A DNA stretch of 9,409 nucleotides from an uncultured Clostridium sp. (GTDB lineage: Bacteria > Bacillota > Clostridia > Lachnospirales > Lachnospiraceae), in contig CAMEWU010000085.1 of the NCBI GenBank assembly GCA_945946715.1, positions 1 through 9,409 of the forward strand, given 5' to 3'. Shown one piece after another: positions 1-7,314 of the stretch. The notes below the pieces were generated by a model. That model did no database searches and was not told the DNA's origin. It worked only from the letters and a program-made list of their open reading frames with translations. Position 1 is the first letter of the stretch. Each line of letters starts with the position of its first letter. A program made the translations under genes and the position numbers.

Positions 1-772
1 CTTCAAATAAATTACGAACACGGGATGCACCAACACCTACGAACATTTCAACAAAATCCGAACCGGAAATACTTAAAAACGGCACACCTGCTTCACCGGA
101 AATTGCTTTCGCCAACAGTGTTTTACCTGTTCCGGGAGGTCCTACTAACAATACTCCTTTCGGAATTCTGGCACCCAGTTTGTTATACTTTCCGGGATTT
201 CTCAGAAAGTCTACTATTTCCTCTAATTCCTGTTTTTCTTCCTGTAGACCTGCCACCTTGGTAAAGTCAATACCATGATCATTTTCTACCATCATCTTGG
301 CACGGCTTTTTCCAAAATCCATCATTTTACCGCCACCGGAACCTTGAATGGACATCATCATGATAAACATAAATATCATCATTACAATCAGTAACACTAC
401 ATATGGAAGGAGCTGGCTGAATGCACTCTGTCTTGTTACATCTCCAACTGTCAGAATAATGCTGTCTTCCTGTGCCTCACTCTTGTTCTGTTCCTGTACC
501 ATCTGAATAATCTCATTGACATCCGATGCATAAAAATCTTTCTCTTTATTATCCTTATTAATAATACTAACTACACCGGTAGGCACCTCACTGTTTTGCT
601 TAATCTTCACAGTGGTAATATTACCTTCCTCTAAATCCTTTTGAAAACTGGATAGATTATACGAATACAAATCAAGTGAATTACTTCTTACATAAAAGGT
701 GTATGCAAATATAAAAAGTGCAAGCAGAACCAAAAACCATAAGATTCCACGGAATGCTCCCTGCTTATTCAT
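1..772 (-). CDS. ftsH: ATP-dependent zinc metalloprotease FtsH, N-terminal 257 residues (runs off window)
   Basis: FtsH is a hexameric membrane AAA+ protease that degrades misassembled membrane proteins and some short-lived regulators; in Bacillus it also affects sporulation. My translation from the ATG at 772 gives a first membrane segment at about residues 8-27, an exocytoplasmic domain of about 90 residues, a second membrane segment at about 118-140, a Gly-rich linker (GSGGG), then the start of the AAA+ domain. Walker A is GPPGTGKT at residues 211-218, and the pore-loop motif FVGVG is at 244-248. The reading frame is open to the window edge, so Walker B, the SRH and the HEXXH zinc site lie outside. 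A Shine-Dalgarno sequence (GAAAGGAG, 780-787) overlaps the hpt stop codon, and the gap to hpt is 14 nt, so co-transcription with tilS-hpt is likely. Family assignment is certain; nothing looks broken in the visible part. Confidence 0.97.
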   Translation of the reverse strand, partial: MNKQGAFRGILWFLVLLALFIFAYTFYVRSNSLDLYSYNLSSFQKDLEEGNITTVKIKQNSEVPTGVVSIINKDNKEKDFYASDVNEIIQMVQEQNKSEAQEDSIILTVGDVTRQSAFSQLLPYVVLLIVMMIFMFIMMMSIQGSGGGKMMDFGKSRAKMMVENDHGIDFTKVAGLQEEKQELEEIVDFLRNPGKYNKLGARIPKGVLLVGPPGTGKTLLAKAISGEAGVPFLSISGSDFVEMFVGVGASRVRNLFE

Positions 773-786
773 CCTTTTTCTCCTTT

Positions 787-1305
787 CTAAACTTCCACAA
801 TTCCTATATATGGAAGATTTCTATATTTTTGTGCATAATCAAGACCATAACCTACCACGAAGGCATCCGGAATTACAAACCCAACATCATCGATTTCCAC
901 TTCTTTTTCCCGACGGTCCGGTTTGCTTAACAAGGTCACTAATCTGAGACTGGCCGGTTGCCGACCGGATAATATAGGAAGCAGATAGCTTAATGTATTT
1001 CCGGAATCAATAATATCTTCTACAATAATAACATCTCTGTCCTTAATCGATTCTGCTAAATCCATTACTATTTTTACACGTCCACTGGATTCAGTACCTG
1101 CCCCATAGCTGGAAATGGACATAAAATCCATGGTAACCGGAACCGTCAGACGTTTTGCTAATTCACACACAAAGAATACACTTCCCTTTAAGATTCCAAC
1201 CAGATGAATTTCTTTTCCTGCATAATCATGATTGATTTTATCCGCCATCTCCTGGATTCTGGTTTCAACGGCTTCTTTTGATATTAATACTGAAATTTTA
1301 TCCAT
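787..1305 (-). CDS. hpt: Hypoxanthine(-guanine) phosphoribosyltransferase
   Basis: Cytoplasmic purine-salvage enzyme that joins hypoxanthine or guanine to PRPP, giving IMP or GMP and pyrophosphate. The 172-residue length is normal for the bacterial family. Visible motifs are LKGS at residues 39-42 (pyrophosphate-binding loop), the flexible-loop SSYG at 65-68, the PRPP motif VIIVEDIIDSGNT at 92-104 with the acidic pair E96-D97, the purine-contact Lys in LLSKPDRR (K128), and the C-terminal FVVGYGLDYAQKYRNLPYIG stretch. The ATG start is set by an AGGAGA-type ribosome-binding site (1311-1317) lying in the last codons of tilS, only 1 nt beyond the tilS stop. That spacing suggests translational coupling. 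The tilS-hpt-ftsH order matches B. subtilis, where TilS and HprT have been reported to act together on ftsH expression; whether that holds here is unknown. Confidence 0.96.
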   Translation of the reverse strand: MDKISVLISKEAVETRIQEMADKINHDYAGKEIHLVGILKGSVFFVCELAKRLTVPVTMDFMSISSYGAGTESSGRVKIVMDLAESIKDRDVIIVEDIIDSGNTLSYLLPILSGRQPASLRLVTLLSKPDRREKEVEIDDVGFVIPDAFVVGYGLDYAQKYRNLPYIGIVEV

Positions 1306-1306
1306 T

Positions 1307-2686
1307 TTATTCTCCTTCGTACCAAAATGTTATTTTCAGAACTTTATTCGTTTCCTCTGTAACTTTGAACTCCTCACTCATCCGCATACCGATAACCCAG
1401 CATATCTGCTGCCCGGAAGCCAGAACCAACATATGCTCCCGTTGTTCCCGTGGAACCTTATTATCAATAAAATAACGGGACAACTTCTTTTGTTCTCCCT
1501 TTGAATTTATAACCAGATAATCCCCCGGCATTGGGTTCCGTACGCATAAATTAGCTTTTATTTTATCATAATCAAACATCTTCGTATAGAGGTTTTTAGA
1601 AATTTCCCCTCCGGCTGTCCAATCAATACAGATACAATCCAACCATCCTATCTCTGCAATTTTTATTCTGGTATTGGGTTCCACTGCAATCGGAAGGATG
1701 GCTGACTGCTGTGGCTCTACCTGAGCACCAATCCGAATTCCTTCATAACTACGGATTGCCTGTAAGTGATAGGGAAGGGATACCTGCTTACCAACAGGTC
1801 TTTCCACCAAATCTAATACCTGTTCCACATGTTTCTGTTCCCAATCTCTGGAAGAACCGGATAAATGTACCAGCAATCTATAAATGATATGACGTTGTAC
1901 CAGTACGGGCAATTCTGAGATTCTGTCCTTTTCCACAAGAACTCCATTTTCACAGTCTACCACTGCTGCCTTCTCTGACTGTACTGCCATCTGCTCCACA
2001 AATTCCCAATACTCTTTTGCCAGAGTGGAAACTTCTGCCAGATGACTGACCGCTTTTTCATTTATAGCTTCCATCCGGGGAAGTATCTGGTTTCGAATCA
2101 CATTTCTGGAATAATCATCCGATAAATTAGATGCATCCGTATAATAAAGAATCTTCTTTTTATTTAAATATGCTTCAATATCTTCTCTGGCTATATTCCA
2201 CAAAGGACGTATAATCCTACCCCGCATTGGTGGAATACTGCCAAGTCCCCGCATTCCGGTTCCCCGTATCATGTGAAAAATCAAAGTCTCTGCCCGGTCA
2301 TTCTGATGATGGGCAACCGCAATCTTCTTCATACCTTCCTGTCTGCATACTTGTTCAAAGCATTCATAGCGGAAATTCCTTCCGGCTTCTTCTATTGATG
2401 CACCTGTCTCTTCCGCATACGCATCTATGTTTTTACGAAAGACTGTACAGGGAATATTCATCTGTTTGCAAAACTCCTGTACATAGTTCTCTTCTATATC
2501 TGCCTCTGTTCGAAGCAAATGGTTAACATGAACCACGTGCAGTTTCAACGCAAATTCTTCTGCCAGTTCTGTCAGCACCTGAAGCAGACACATAGAATCT
2601 GCACCGCCGGAAACTCCAACAACCACACCATCTCCAGGCTCTAACATATGAAATTCCTGAATTGTCTTCCGTACACGTTCTATCAA
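1307..2686 (-). CDS. tilS: tRNA(Ile)-lysidine synthase TilS
   Basis: Essential ATP-dependent enzyme that converts C34 of the CAU-anticodon tRNA(Ile2) to lysidine, switching it from Met to Ile identity and AUG to AUA decoding. The N-terminal PP-loop ATPase carries the signature SGGADS at residues 26-31 after a VVVGV strand. Further on are VAHHQNDRAETLIFHMIRGTG, the adenylation-domain motif typical of TilS, and IPPMRGRIIRPLW. The C-terminal substrate-binding domain is recognisable from PMPGDYL, KKLSRYFIDNKVPREQRE and WVIGMRMSEEFKVTEET. At 459 residues it is close to the B. subtilis protein. The start codon is TTG (2684-2686), supported by AGGAGG at 2696-2701 with a 9-nt spacer; the first internal ATG is 13 codons in and has no comparable site. 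The gene abuts hpt by 1 nt. Confidence in function is high, in the exact start good. Confidence 0.96.
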   Translation of the reverse strand: MIERVRKTIQEFHMLEPGDGVVVGVSGGADSMCLLQVLTELAEEFALKLHVVHVNHLLRTEADIEENYVQEFCKQMNIPCTVFRKNIDAYAEETGASIEEAGRNFRYECFEQVCRQEGMKKIAVAHHQNDRAETLIFHMIRGTGMRGLGSIPPMRGRIIRPLWNIAREDIEAYLNKKKILYYTDASNLSDDYSRNVIRNQILPRMEAINEKAVSHLAEVSTLAKEYWEFVEQMAVQSEKAAVVDCENGVLVEKDRISELPVLVQRHIIYRLLVHLSGSSRDWEQKHVEQVLDLVERPVGKQVSLPYHLQAIRSYEGIRIGAQVEPQQSAILPIAVEPNTRIKIAEIGWLDCICIDWTAGGEISKNLYTKMFDYDKIKANLCVRNPMPGDYLVINSKGEQKKLSRYFIDNKVPREQREHMLVLASGQQICWVIGMRMSEEFKVTEETNKVLKITFWYEGE

Positions 2687-2695
2687 GGTATTCTG

Positions 2696-2701
2696 CCTCC
2701 T
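2696..2701 (-). promoter_or_regulatory. Ribosome-binding site selecting the TTG start of tilS
   Basis: AGGAGG, a full match to the anti-SD core, lies 9 nt before the TTG at 2684-2686. It is the strongest initiation signal near the 5' end of tilS and decides for the TTG over the downstream Met codon 14. Confidence 0.75.
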
Positions 2702-2727
2702 AATACTTCTGAACCATCTTCTTACTT

Positions 2728-2756
2728 ATATTAATGGAAATACATGGAAAATGCAA
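2728..2756 (-). promoter_or_regulatory. Weak sigma-A-type promoter candidate for tilS-hpt-ftsH
   Basis: In the 92-bp gap between spoIIE and tilS I read TTGCAT (2751-2756), a 17-bp spacer and TAATAT (2728-2733). Each hexamer is only a partial match to TTGACA/TATAAT. Spacing is ideal, and some vegetative promoter is expected because tilS and ftsH are needed in growing cells while spoIIE is normally expressed only at sporulation onset. I see no convincing intrinsic terminator for spoIIE in this gap. This is inference from position and a modest motif. Confidence 0.35.
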
Positions 2757-2778
2757 GAAAACCAAAATTTGAAATCTG

Positions 2779-4803
2779 CTATTTTTTCCATATGCCAAGT
2801 GCCAGTACGCTGGCATCATCCCGCATAATTCCTCCATTCATTTTTTCTATCCGCTTTAGCAGTTCTTCTGCCAGTTCCTGCGGATTTTTTGTTTCGATTT
2901 CCAGAAGCATTTCTTTTAAACATTCTTCCTTATTTTCAAATATGATACCATCTAACACTCCATCACTTACCATAATTATCATATCCCCATGATAAAACTT
3001 CTTCCGCACAGCATCCAGCTCCGTCTGTTCCCGGATACCAACAGGAAGGGTAGTTGACTGAATGCTCTCAATCCATGTTCCACGCTTAATAAAAGTTGTG
3101 GAAGCTCCCATTTTTAAGAATTCACCAACTCCGGAATACAAATCAACCATACATAAATCCATTGTTGTAAATGCTTCTCCCTGCCCCTGAAGCGAAATCA
3201 ATTCGTTGAGAATTTCAATTGCTGTCTCCTTCCGGAAGCCTGCTTCCAGCATTTCTTCCAATAAATCCACCAACTGTTCACTCTGCTGGGATGCTTCTTC
3301 CCCGCTTCCCATACCATCTGCCAGGAGCATGAGCAGCTGGCCATTCTTTAATTCCATTTGAGAAAAATTGTCACCGGAAACCCGTTCCCCTCCTTTTGTG
3401 ATTCGCTTTGCTCCGGTTAAATAGCGATAATGAGTGTCTTCTTCTAATATTATTACATTATATTCCCGATTAATAATCATCCGACTGGCAGCTGCCACCC
3501 GGTAATTACAGTCTAATGCTTCGCTAATGATTTCTGCTGCTTCTTTTGCTGTCATAACTCTTCCGCGGATTGTTCGGGCAGATAAATATATTTCCCGCTT
3601 TCCATGAACTCCTTTTACAATAACCAGATGCTGAACCCGGACATTCTGCCGCTCAAGCTCATGGATAATCCGGCTTTCCTGCTGACGGTTCATGGAAAGA
3701 GGTGTATACATTCCACTGGAAAATTCCCGAATACTTTCTCCGATTTCTCCCATCTGTCTGGCATAAAACGGATACTTTACAGCCTGAACATCTCCGCTGA
3801 CTGCATACAAAGGCATGGCAAAACTCCGGCTGATTTTTGTAAACACACCGGCAAAATCCTGTAATCGCGTCTGGGTCATTTTCTGTACCTCGCCATTAAT
3901 CAACTCCTGTCGGGATATTACATCTGCAATCTGATATTTTAACAGGTAGCTTTTTGGCGTACAGATAAACAAAATGCCTGCTGACAACAGTCCACGCAAG
4001 GCTTGTACTTCCATCAGCTCCGGATAATAAAAGAATCCTAAAAAACCCATAATTGCCAAAAATCCAAAAGCCTCCAGCCATTTGCTCCACTCTCCTAAAA
4101 AAGCGGCTGCCAGACTTAAAATAACACATATGGCAACCCATTCCACCTGATGGGTACGCAGTGCAAGTATCACACCGCATATGGCACCTACACTGGTTCC
4201 ATATGCCACGCCATGCCGGTACGACATATAAAGAAGCAGGTAATATACCACTCCTTGTAAAACAGTAAACATTCCCGCAATCTGGAGAGGAATCCCCCAT
4301 AGAATTACTGCCAGCAGTGTTAAGCTACTTAGCAGATTTTCACTTTTCATTATATCTTCCCGATTCAGTATCACCTGAAATGCCTGTTCTAAAATCAATG
4401 TAAAACTAATGACTGCAATTCCTTCCAGAACAGAAAGATACCAAAGAGCAGCCTGATGCAACCATACATTCCATAGGATTCCACCTGTCATTGTAATAAC
4501 TCCCGATAAACCAGCAATCAGCAAAGGATTCTTCTTACGGTTTCCCACTGGCGACAGACCAATCACAAGCGTAATTATAAATAATAGAACACTATATTTT
4601 ATAGTACCGGTAACCGTTATCGTTGATGCAATTCCAAGCACTACCGTTCCCAACAATCCCCATGAACCACATCCGGTCAGATATGCCCCTACAAATACAG
4701 CAATTGCAAATGGATACATATCTGCCACTTCTGACCTTGCCGCCAGAAATGACAGAATATATATCCATATCACCTCTCTTTTATGTTCCTTTCCTGCTTT
4801 CAT
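2779..4803 (-). CDS. spoIIE: Stage II sporulation protein E (PP2C-type serine phosphatase)
   Basis: SpoIIE sits at the asymmetric septum, interacts with FtsZ, and dephosphorylates SpoIIAA to release sigma-F in the forespore. The 674-residue product has a hydrophobic N-terminal half (about residues 10-285, many closely packed membrane segments), a central cytoplasmic region (about 290-475), and a C-terminal PP2C domain. Metal-binding motifs are visible: DGMGSG starting at D496, TTMDLCMVDLYSG around D549-D554, VSDG with D614, and MRDDAS with D662-D663. The phosphatase core therefore looks intact. It is clearly shorter than the 827-residue B. subtilis protein, apparently mostly in the central regulatory region. 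The ATG start has a strong site (GGAGGTG, 4811-4817). A candidate promoter with 21-bp spacing lies upstream. natB precedes it, in the slot held by yabR in B. subtilis. Confidence 0.96.
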   Translation of the reverse strand: MKAGKEHKREVIWIYILSFLAARSEVADMYPFAIAVFVGAYLTGCGSWGLLGTVVLGIASTITVTGTIKYSVLLFIITLVIGLSPVGNRKKNPLLIAGLSGVITMTGGILWNVWLHQAALWYLSVLEGIAVISFTLILEQAFQVILNREDIMKSENLLSSLTLLAVILWGIPLQIAGMFTVLQGVVYYLLLYMSYRHGVAYGTSVGAICGVILALRTHQVEWVAICVILSLAAAFLGEWSKWLEAFGFLAIMGFLGFFYYPELMEVQALRGLLSAGILFICTPKSYLLKYQIADVISRQELINGEVQKMTQTRLQDFAGVFTKISRSFAMPLYAVSGDVQAVKYPFYARQMGEIGESIREFSSGMYTPLSMNRQQESRIIHELERQNVRVQHLVIVKGVHGKREIYLSARTIRGRVMTAKEAAEIISEALDCNYRVAAASRMIINREYNVIILEEDTHYRYLTGAKRITKGGERVSGDNFSQMELKNGQLLMLLADGMGSGEEASQQSEQLVDLLEEMLEAGFRKETAIEILNELISLQGQGEAFTTMDLCMVDLYSGVGEFLKMGASTTFIKRGTWIESIQSTTLPVGIREQTELDAVRKKFYHGDMIIMVSDGVLDGIIFENKEECLKEMLLEIETKNPQELAEELLKRIEKMNGGIMRDDASVLALGIWKK

Positions 4804-4833
4804 TACTTTTCACCTCCACATTCCATGGTGGTA

Positions 4834-4866
4834 ATTATAGAAAACAGGCAAAACGAATTTTGTCAT
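4834..4866 (-). promoter_or_regulatory. Candidate Spo0A-activated sigma-A promoter of spoIIE (21-bp spacing)
   Basis: The minus strand has a perfect -10 TATAAT (4834-4839) and ATGACA (4861-4866, 5/6 match to TTGACA) separated by exactly 21 bp. Over-long spacing with good hexamers is the hallmark of the B. subtilis spoIIE and spoIIG promoters, which need Spo0A~P. The opposite strand across the -35 reads TTTTGTCATTTT, a partial 0A-box (TTTGTCR followed by mismatches). The -10 is 31 nt upstream of the spoIIE ATG. Hexamers and spacing are seen directly; Spo0A control is inferred. Confidence 0.6.
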
Positions 4867-4896
4867 TTTAGGGAATGGAAATTCTTGAATATTCCC

Positions 4897-4921
4897 CATA
4901 GAATGTTTGAGAATTTCTATG
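4897..4921 (-). repeat. Short inverted repeat downstream of natB
   Basis: CATAGAA (4897-4903) and TTCTATG (4915-4921) form a perfect 7-bp stem with an 11-nt loop, starting 13 nt after the natB stop. No T-run follows on the minus strand, so it is not a canonical intrinsic terminator. It could be a weak 3'-end structure for natAB or a site linked to the spoIIE promoter 31 nt further on. Confidence 0.3.
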
Positions 4922-4934
4922 AAATCCTTGATAT

Positions 4935-6185
4935 TCAGGCGTTAAACATAATCTTTTCACTCCGGAACATCCTAGATGTTATCCATGCAAACAAAGCTCC
5001 CACACCCAAATTAGATATGACAGCAAATAGAAATCCCGGCAATGTGATATCCAGAGTAAACACATTTTTCAATGCCATGGTTGGTCCATATAATGGAATT
5101 AAATATTGAAGATTGGTAACCTCTTCTCCCCGGAACATCGTCATCACGCCAATTACCATAACAATCATATATACCGGTGTTATAAATGTACTGCCTTCCT
5201 TCATATTCTTTGCTAATGTGGAACATACCGCAATCAGTGCCACATATAAAAACACGAGGGTCACAATCAATATCAACATCATACACATCTGTCCGGGCGG
5301 AAAGCTTAGTTCCTGTCCTGTGACAGCCCCCAGAGTCTTATAAAGCAGCGGCATGGCAAATATCATGGCTCCCCCATAAATCAAAGCAGATAAGCCCGAT
5401 AAAATCATAAGTGCAAACAATTTTCCATACACAATGGAGCTTCTCTTAATTGGGGACATCAATAATGCTGCCATAGTCCCCCGTTCTTTTTCTCCGGCAA
5501 ATGTGTCGGCTCCCAGACTCATGGCTCCTGCAAACAATAAAATAGTAATCATATACGGAATGGCTGACCCTAACATTTTTCCTTGTGCCTTGTTATCATT
5601 TTGTATCACTGCCTCTTCATTTTCTGCATCAACAGTAAATACTTCCAACTGCTCCAAATTCCCAATTCGTTTTTTCAGCAGATTCTGCCGATATGTCTCT
5701 AGAATCGCCGACAATGCATCAGCTCTGGCATTATCGGAATAATCCTCAGATGGATTATAATAGGTTGCAATATCCGGAATCTCATCACCAGAAGTATAGG
5801 CATTGGTCTGCTGGTCAAACCCTTCTGGAAACGCAATTATTAAATCCAGTTCTCCTGAATAAATAGCAGCCTTACCAGTCTCCATCTCTGTCTCCGAGTC
5901 ACTCCATGCAACATGATAAATGGTCTCATTTATCTTATACCCATCCTGAGTCTCCGATATCTTCTGCTCCTGCATATATGAGTAGAAGCTTTCCGGTGCC
6001 TGATAAATCAGAAGAGTAGGCTCATGTTCTTCCCAATCCTGCATCACGGAAGTTATCATAATACCCATTAACAGATACAATCCCATTACTACCAACGCAG
6101 GCATAATGAACAGACCAAAAATCATCTTTTTATCTGAAAATACCCGATATAGTTCTTTTCTCATTATGATTCCAATTGCTTTCAT
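4935..6185 (-). CDS. natB: ABC-2 type exporter permease, NatB-like
   Basis: Membrane subunit of a two-gene ABC exporter. The 416-residue protein has one N-terminal membrane segment (about 21-46), a long hydrophilic and probably extracytoplasmic domain (about 47-205), then a cluster of about five hydrophobic segments (about 208-228, 255-280, 300-323, 334-350, 383-403). The hallmark cytoplasmic motif GADTFAGEKERGTMAALLMSP (residues 225-245) is shared by NatB and related ABC-2 permeases. The start is firm: GGAGGTGA at 6190-6197, and the ATG overlaps the natA TGA as ATGA, so the two subunits are translationally coupled. The NatAB name comes from sodium export in B. subtilis; relatives export other substrates, including peptides and toxic compounds, so the substrate is unknown here. 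It lies directly upstream of spoIIE without an obvious functional link. Confidence 0.85.
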   Translation of the reverse strand: MKAIGIIMRKELYRVFSDKKMIFGLFIMPALVVMGLYLLMGIMITSVMQDWEEHEPTLLIYQAPESFYSYMQEQKISETQDGYKINETIYHVAWSDSETEMETGKAAIYSGELDLIIAFPEGFDQQTNAYTSGDEIPDIATYYNPSEDYSDNARADALSAILETYRQNLLKKRIGNLEQLEVFTVDAENEEAVIQNDNKAQGKMLGSAIPYMITILLFAGAMSLGADTFAGEKERGTMAALLMSPIKRSSIVYGKLFALMILSGLSALIYGGAMIFAMPLLYKTLGAVTGQELSFPPGQMCMMLILIVTLVFLYVALIAVCSTLAKNMKEGSTFITPVYMIVMVIGVMTMFRGEEVTNLQYLIPLYGPTMALKNVFTLDITLPGFLFAVISNLGVGALFAWITSRMFRSEKIMFNA

Positions 6186-6955
6186 GCTGTCACCTCCGCC
6201 TGACGATAAAGTTCAAAAAAGGCATCCTCTAAGTCGTCTGCATGATTCTGTACTAATGCCTCTTCCAAGGTTCCCTGAAATACACAGGAACCATTAATTA
6301 TCATAGCCATACGGTCACATAGTTTCTGCGCCTCAGGCATGATATGTGTGGATACAATTACCAGTTTCCCCTGCTCCCGCAACAGTTTTAGATAATCAGT
6401 TACCGCCCTGGCTGTAATAATATCCAATCCGTTGGTTGGTTCATCAAAAATCACAATATCCGGATCGTGTACCAGACTGACAGCAATAGATGCTTTCTGT
6501 TTCATACCGGTGGATAATTCTTCGATTCTCTTATCCTCAAATCGGCTGATATCAAAATACTCAAACAGTTCCGCCCTTCTCTTTTCAATGGTCTCTTCCG
6601 ACATCCCATATAACTTCCCAAAAAATCGGAACAGATACTTCGGGCTGAAATGAGCGTCCAGCTTCACTTCATTGGTTAAAAATGCCATGGAGCGCCGAAC
6701 CTGTTCTCCATCTTTCACCGTATCATATCCATTTACTTTTATAGTACCTTCTGTAGGCTGCAACAGTGTTGCCACACAACGAAGTAAGGTAGTTTTTCCT
6801 GCACCGTTTGGGCCAAGAATTCCAAAAATTTCTCCTTCTTTGGCTGTCAATGACACCTGTTTTACTGCCACCTTAGTTGCCGATTTTGTTTTCTGTTCCT
6901 CCATCTGCTTTCGGTTCAGTTTATATATCTTTGTCACATTCTGTATTTCTATCAT
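6182..6955 (-). CDS. natA: ABC transporter ATP-binding protein, NatA-like
   Basis: Cytoplasmic ATPase subunit that powers NatB. With the ATG at 6953-6955 it has 257 residues: Walker A GPNGAGKT at 48-55, signature LSTGMKQ at 147-153, Walker B VIFDEP at 168-173, D-loop NGLD, and the switch His in STHIMPEA (H204). Where many ABC ATPases have the Q-loop Gln, this one reads AFLTNEVKL (91-99) with no Gln. A charged insertion (about 13-29, LNRKQMEEQKTKSATK) separates the first strands. The frame extends upstream to a TTG at 6979, but that would sit inside the terminator hairpin; AAAGGA (6961-6966), 5 nt before the ATG, fixes the shorter start. The gene begins only 23 nt after a strong terminator, so expression may rely on read-through from divIC. 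Family is certain, substrate unknown. Confidence 0.9.
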   Translation of the reverse strand: MIEIQNVTKIYKLNRKQMEEQKTKSATKVAVKQVSLTAKEGEIFGILGPNGAGKTTLLRCVATLLQPTEGTIKVNGYDTVKDGEQVRRSMAFLTNEVKLDAHFSPKYLFRFFGKLYGMSEETIEKRRAELFEYFDISRFEDKRIEELSTGMKQKASIAVSLVHDPDIVIFDEPTNGLDIITARAVTDYLKLLREQGKLVIVSTHIMPEAQKLCDRMAMIINGSCVFQGTLEEALVQNHADDLEDAFFELYRQAEVTA

Positions 6956-6960
6956 ATCTT

Positions 6961-6966
6961 TCCTTT
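6961..6966 (-). promoter_or_regulatory. Ribosome-binding site selecting the natA ATG
   Basis: AAAGGA with a 5-nt spacer to the ATG at 6953-6955. The alternative TTG start eight codons upstream has no such site and would overlap the foot of the terminator stem. Confidence 0.6.
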
Positions 6967-6977
6967 CTTTTCTATAC

Positions 6978-7013
6978 AAAAAGCCATTGCAAACCCATAT
7001 TGCAACGGCTTTT
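6978..7013 (-). terminator. Intrinsic terminator between divIC and natA
   Basis: The stem pairs 6979-6992 with 7000-7013: AAAAGCC/GGCTTTT, one A-C mismatch, then TTGCAA/TTGCAA, with a 7-nt loop. Read on the minus strand, the stem ends in GGC followed by five T. The upstream arm overlaps the divIC stop codon (7012-7014). The whole divIC-to-natA gap is used by this hairpin plus the natA ribosome-binding site. Confidence 0.85.
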
Positions 7014-7314
7014 ATTCTTCACTTGGTTTAATTGTAGTATCTCCGGGTCTTATCAGATTTAACAATTCTCTTGCTGTCTCTTCAACGAAAGCATCTGTCT
7101 GCTGATACGCTTCTTGCTGTTGTAATTTCTCTGTCCGTTCTTCCTCTTCCTTTTTCTCTTCTTCCAGCTTTGCTATTGTTTCTGCATTAATCTGATACTG
7201 TTCTTTTAAGTATCGGTAACGAACAAACAGAGTGGCACAAAGAACTAATAACACTACGGAAATTACGATTATACCTTTGCGGTTTTCGTTTCTTGTGGTA
7301 TTTCTTCTACTCAT
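7012..7314 (-). CDS. divIC: Septum formation initiator family protein (DivIC/FtsB type)
   Basis: Small bitopic divisome protein; family members bind FtsL and DivIB/FtsQ and help activate septal wall synthesis. From the preferred ATG (7312-7314) it has 100 residues: a short basic cytoplasmic tail (SRRNTTRNENRKG), one membrane segment (about 14-31, IIVISVVLLVLCATLFV), then a charged coiled coil rich in Glu, Lys and Gln (about 36-75) and an LLNLIRPGDT tail like the conserved end of the family. An ATG at 7330-7332 would add six residues but lacks a ribosome-binding site; AAGGAAGG (7320-7327) sits 5 nt from the chosen start. The gene overlaps the yabQ stop by 8 nt. Its place after yabQ matches B. 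subtilis and many clostridia. A separate sigma-A-like promoter inside yabQ fits the need for this protein in vegetative cells. Confidence 0.88.
   Translation of the reverse strand: MSRRNTTRNENRKGIIVISVVLLVLCATLFVRYRYLKEQYQINAETIAKLEEEKKEEEERTEKLQQQEAYQQTDAFVEETARELLNLIRPGDTTIKPSEE

Noticed and set aside
25..264. Plus-strand open frame of 79 codons
   Set aside because: It is antisense to the highly conserved AAA+ domain of ftsH, has no ribosome-binding site, and reads as a low-complexity shadow.
792..816. Inverted repeat CTTCCA/TGGAAG near the end of hpt, considered as a terminator
   Set aside because: Only 6 bp with a 13-nt loop, inside coding sequence, with no T-run; ftsH follows after 14 nt with its own ribosome-binding site.
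3896..4300. Minus-strand open frame of 134 codons within spoIIE
   Set aside because: It lies out of frame inside the SpoIIE membrane region, has a Cys/Arg/Gly-rich composition, and the overlapping SpoIIE frame is clearly the real one.
5011..5286. Minus-strand open frame of 91 codons within natB
   Set aside because: An alternative frame of a clear ABC-2 permease; composition is atypical and it has no ribosome-binding site.
6979..7013. Possible site-specific recombination or attachment site, because of the long near-perfect palindrome
   Set aside because: A stem ending in GC followed by T5 right after a stop codon is fully explained by an intrinsic terminator; no integrase or flanking duplication is visible.
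6672..7031. Plus-strand open frame of 119 codons opposite natA and the divIC terminator
   Set aside because: It is the antisense of the Walker A region and of a terminator hairpin, with no initiation signals.
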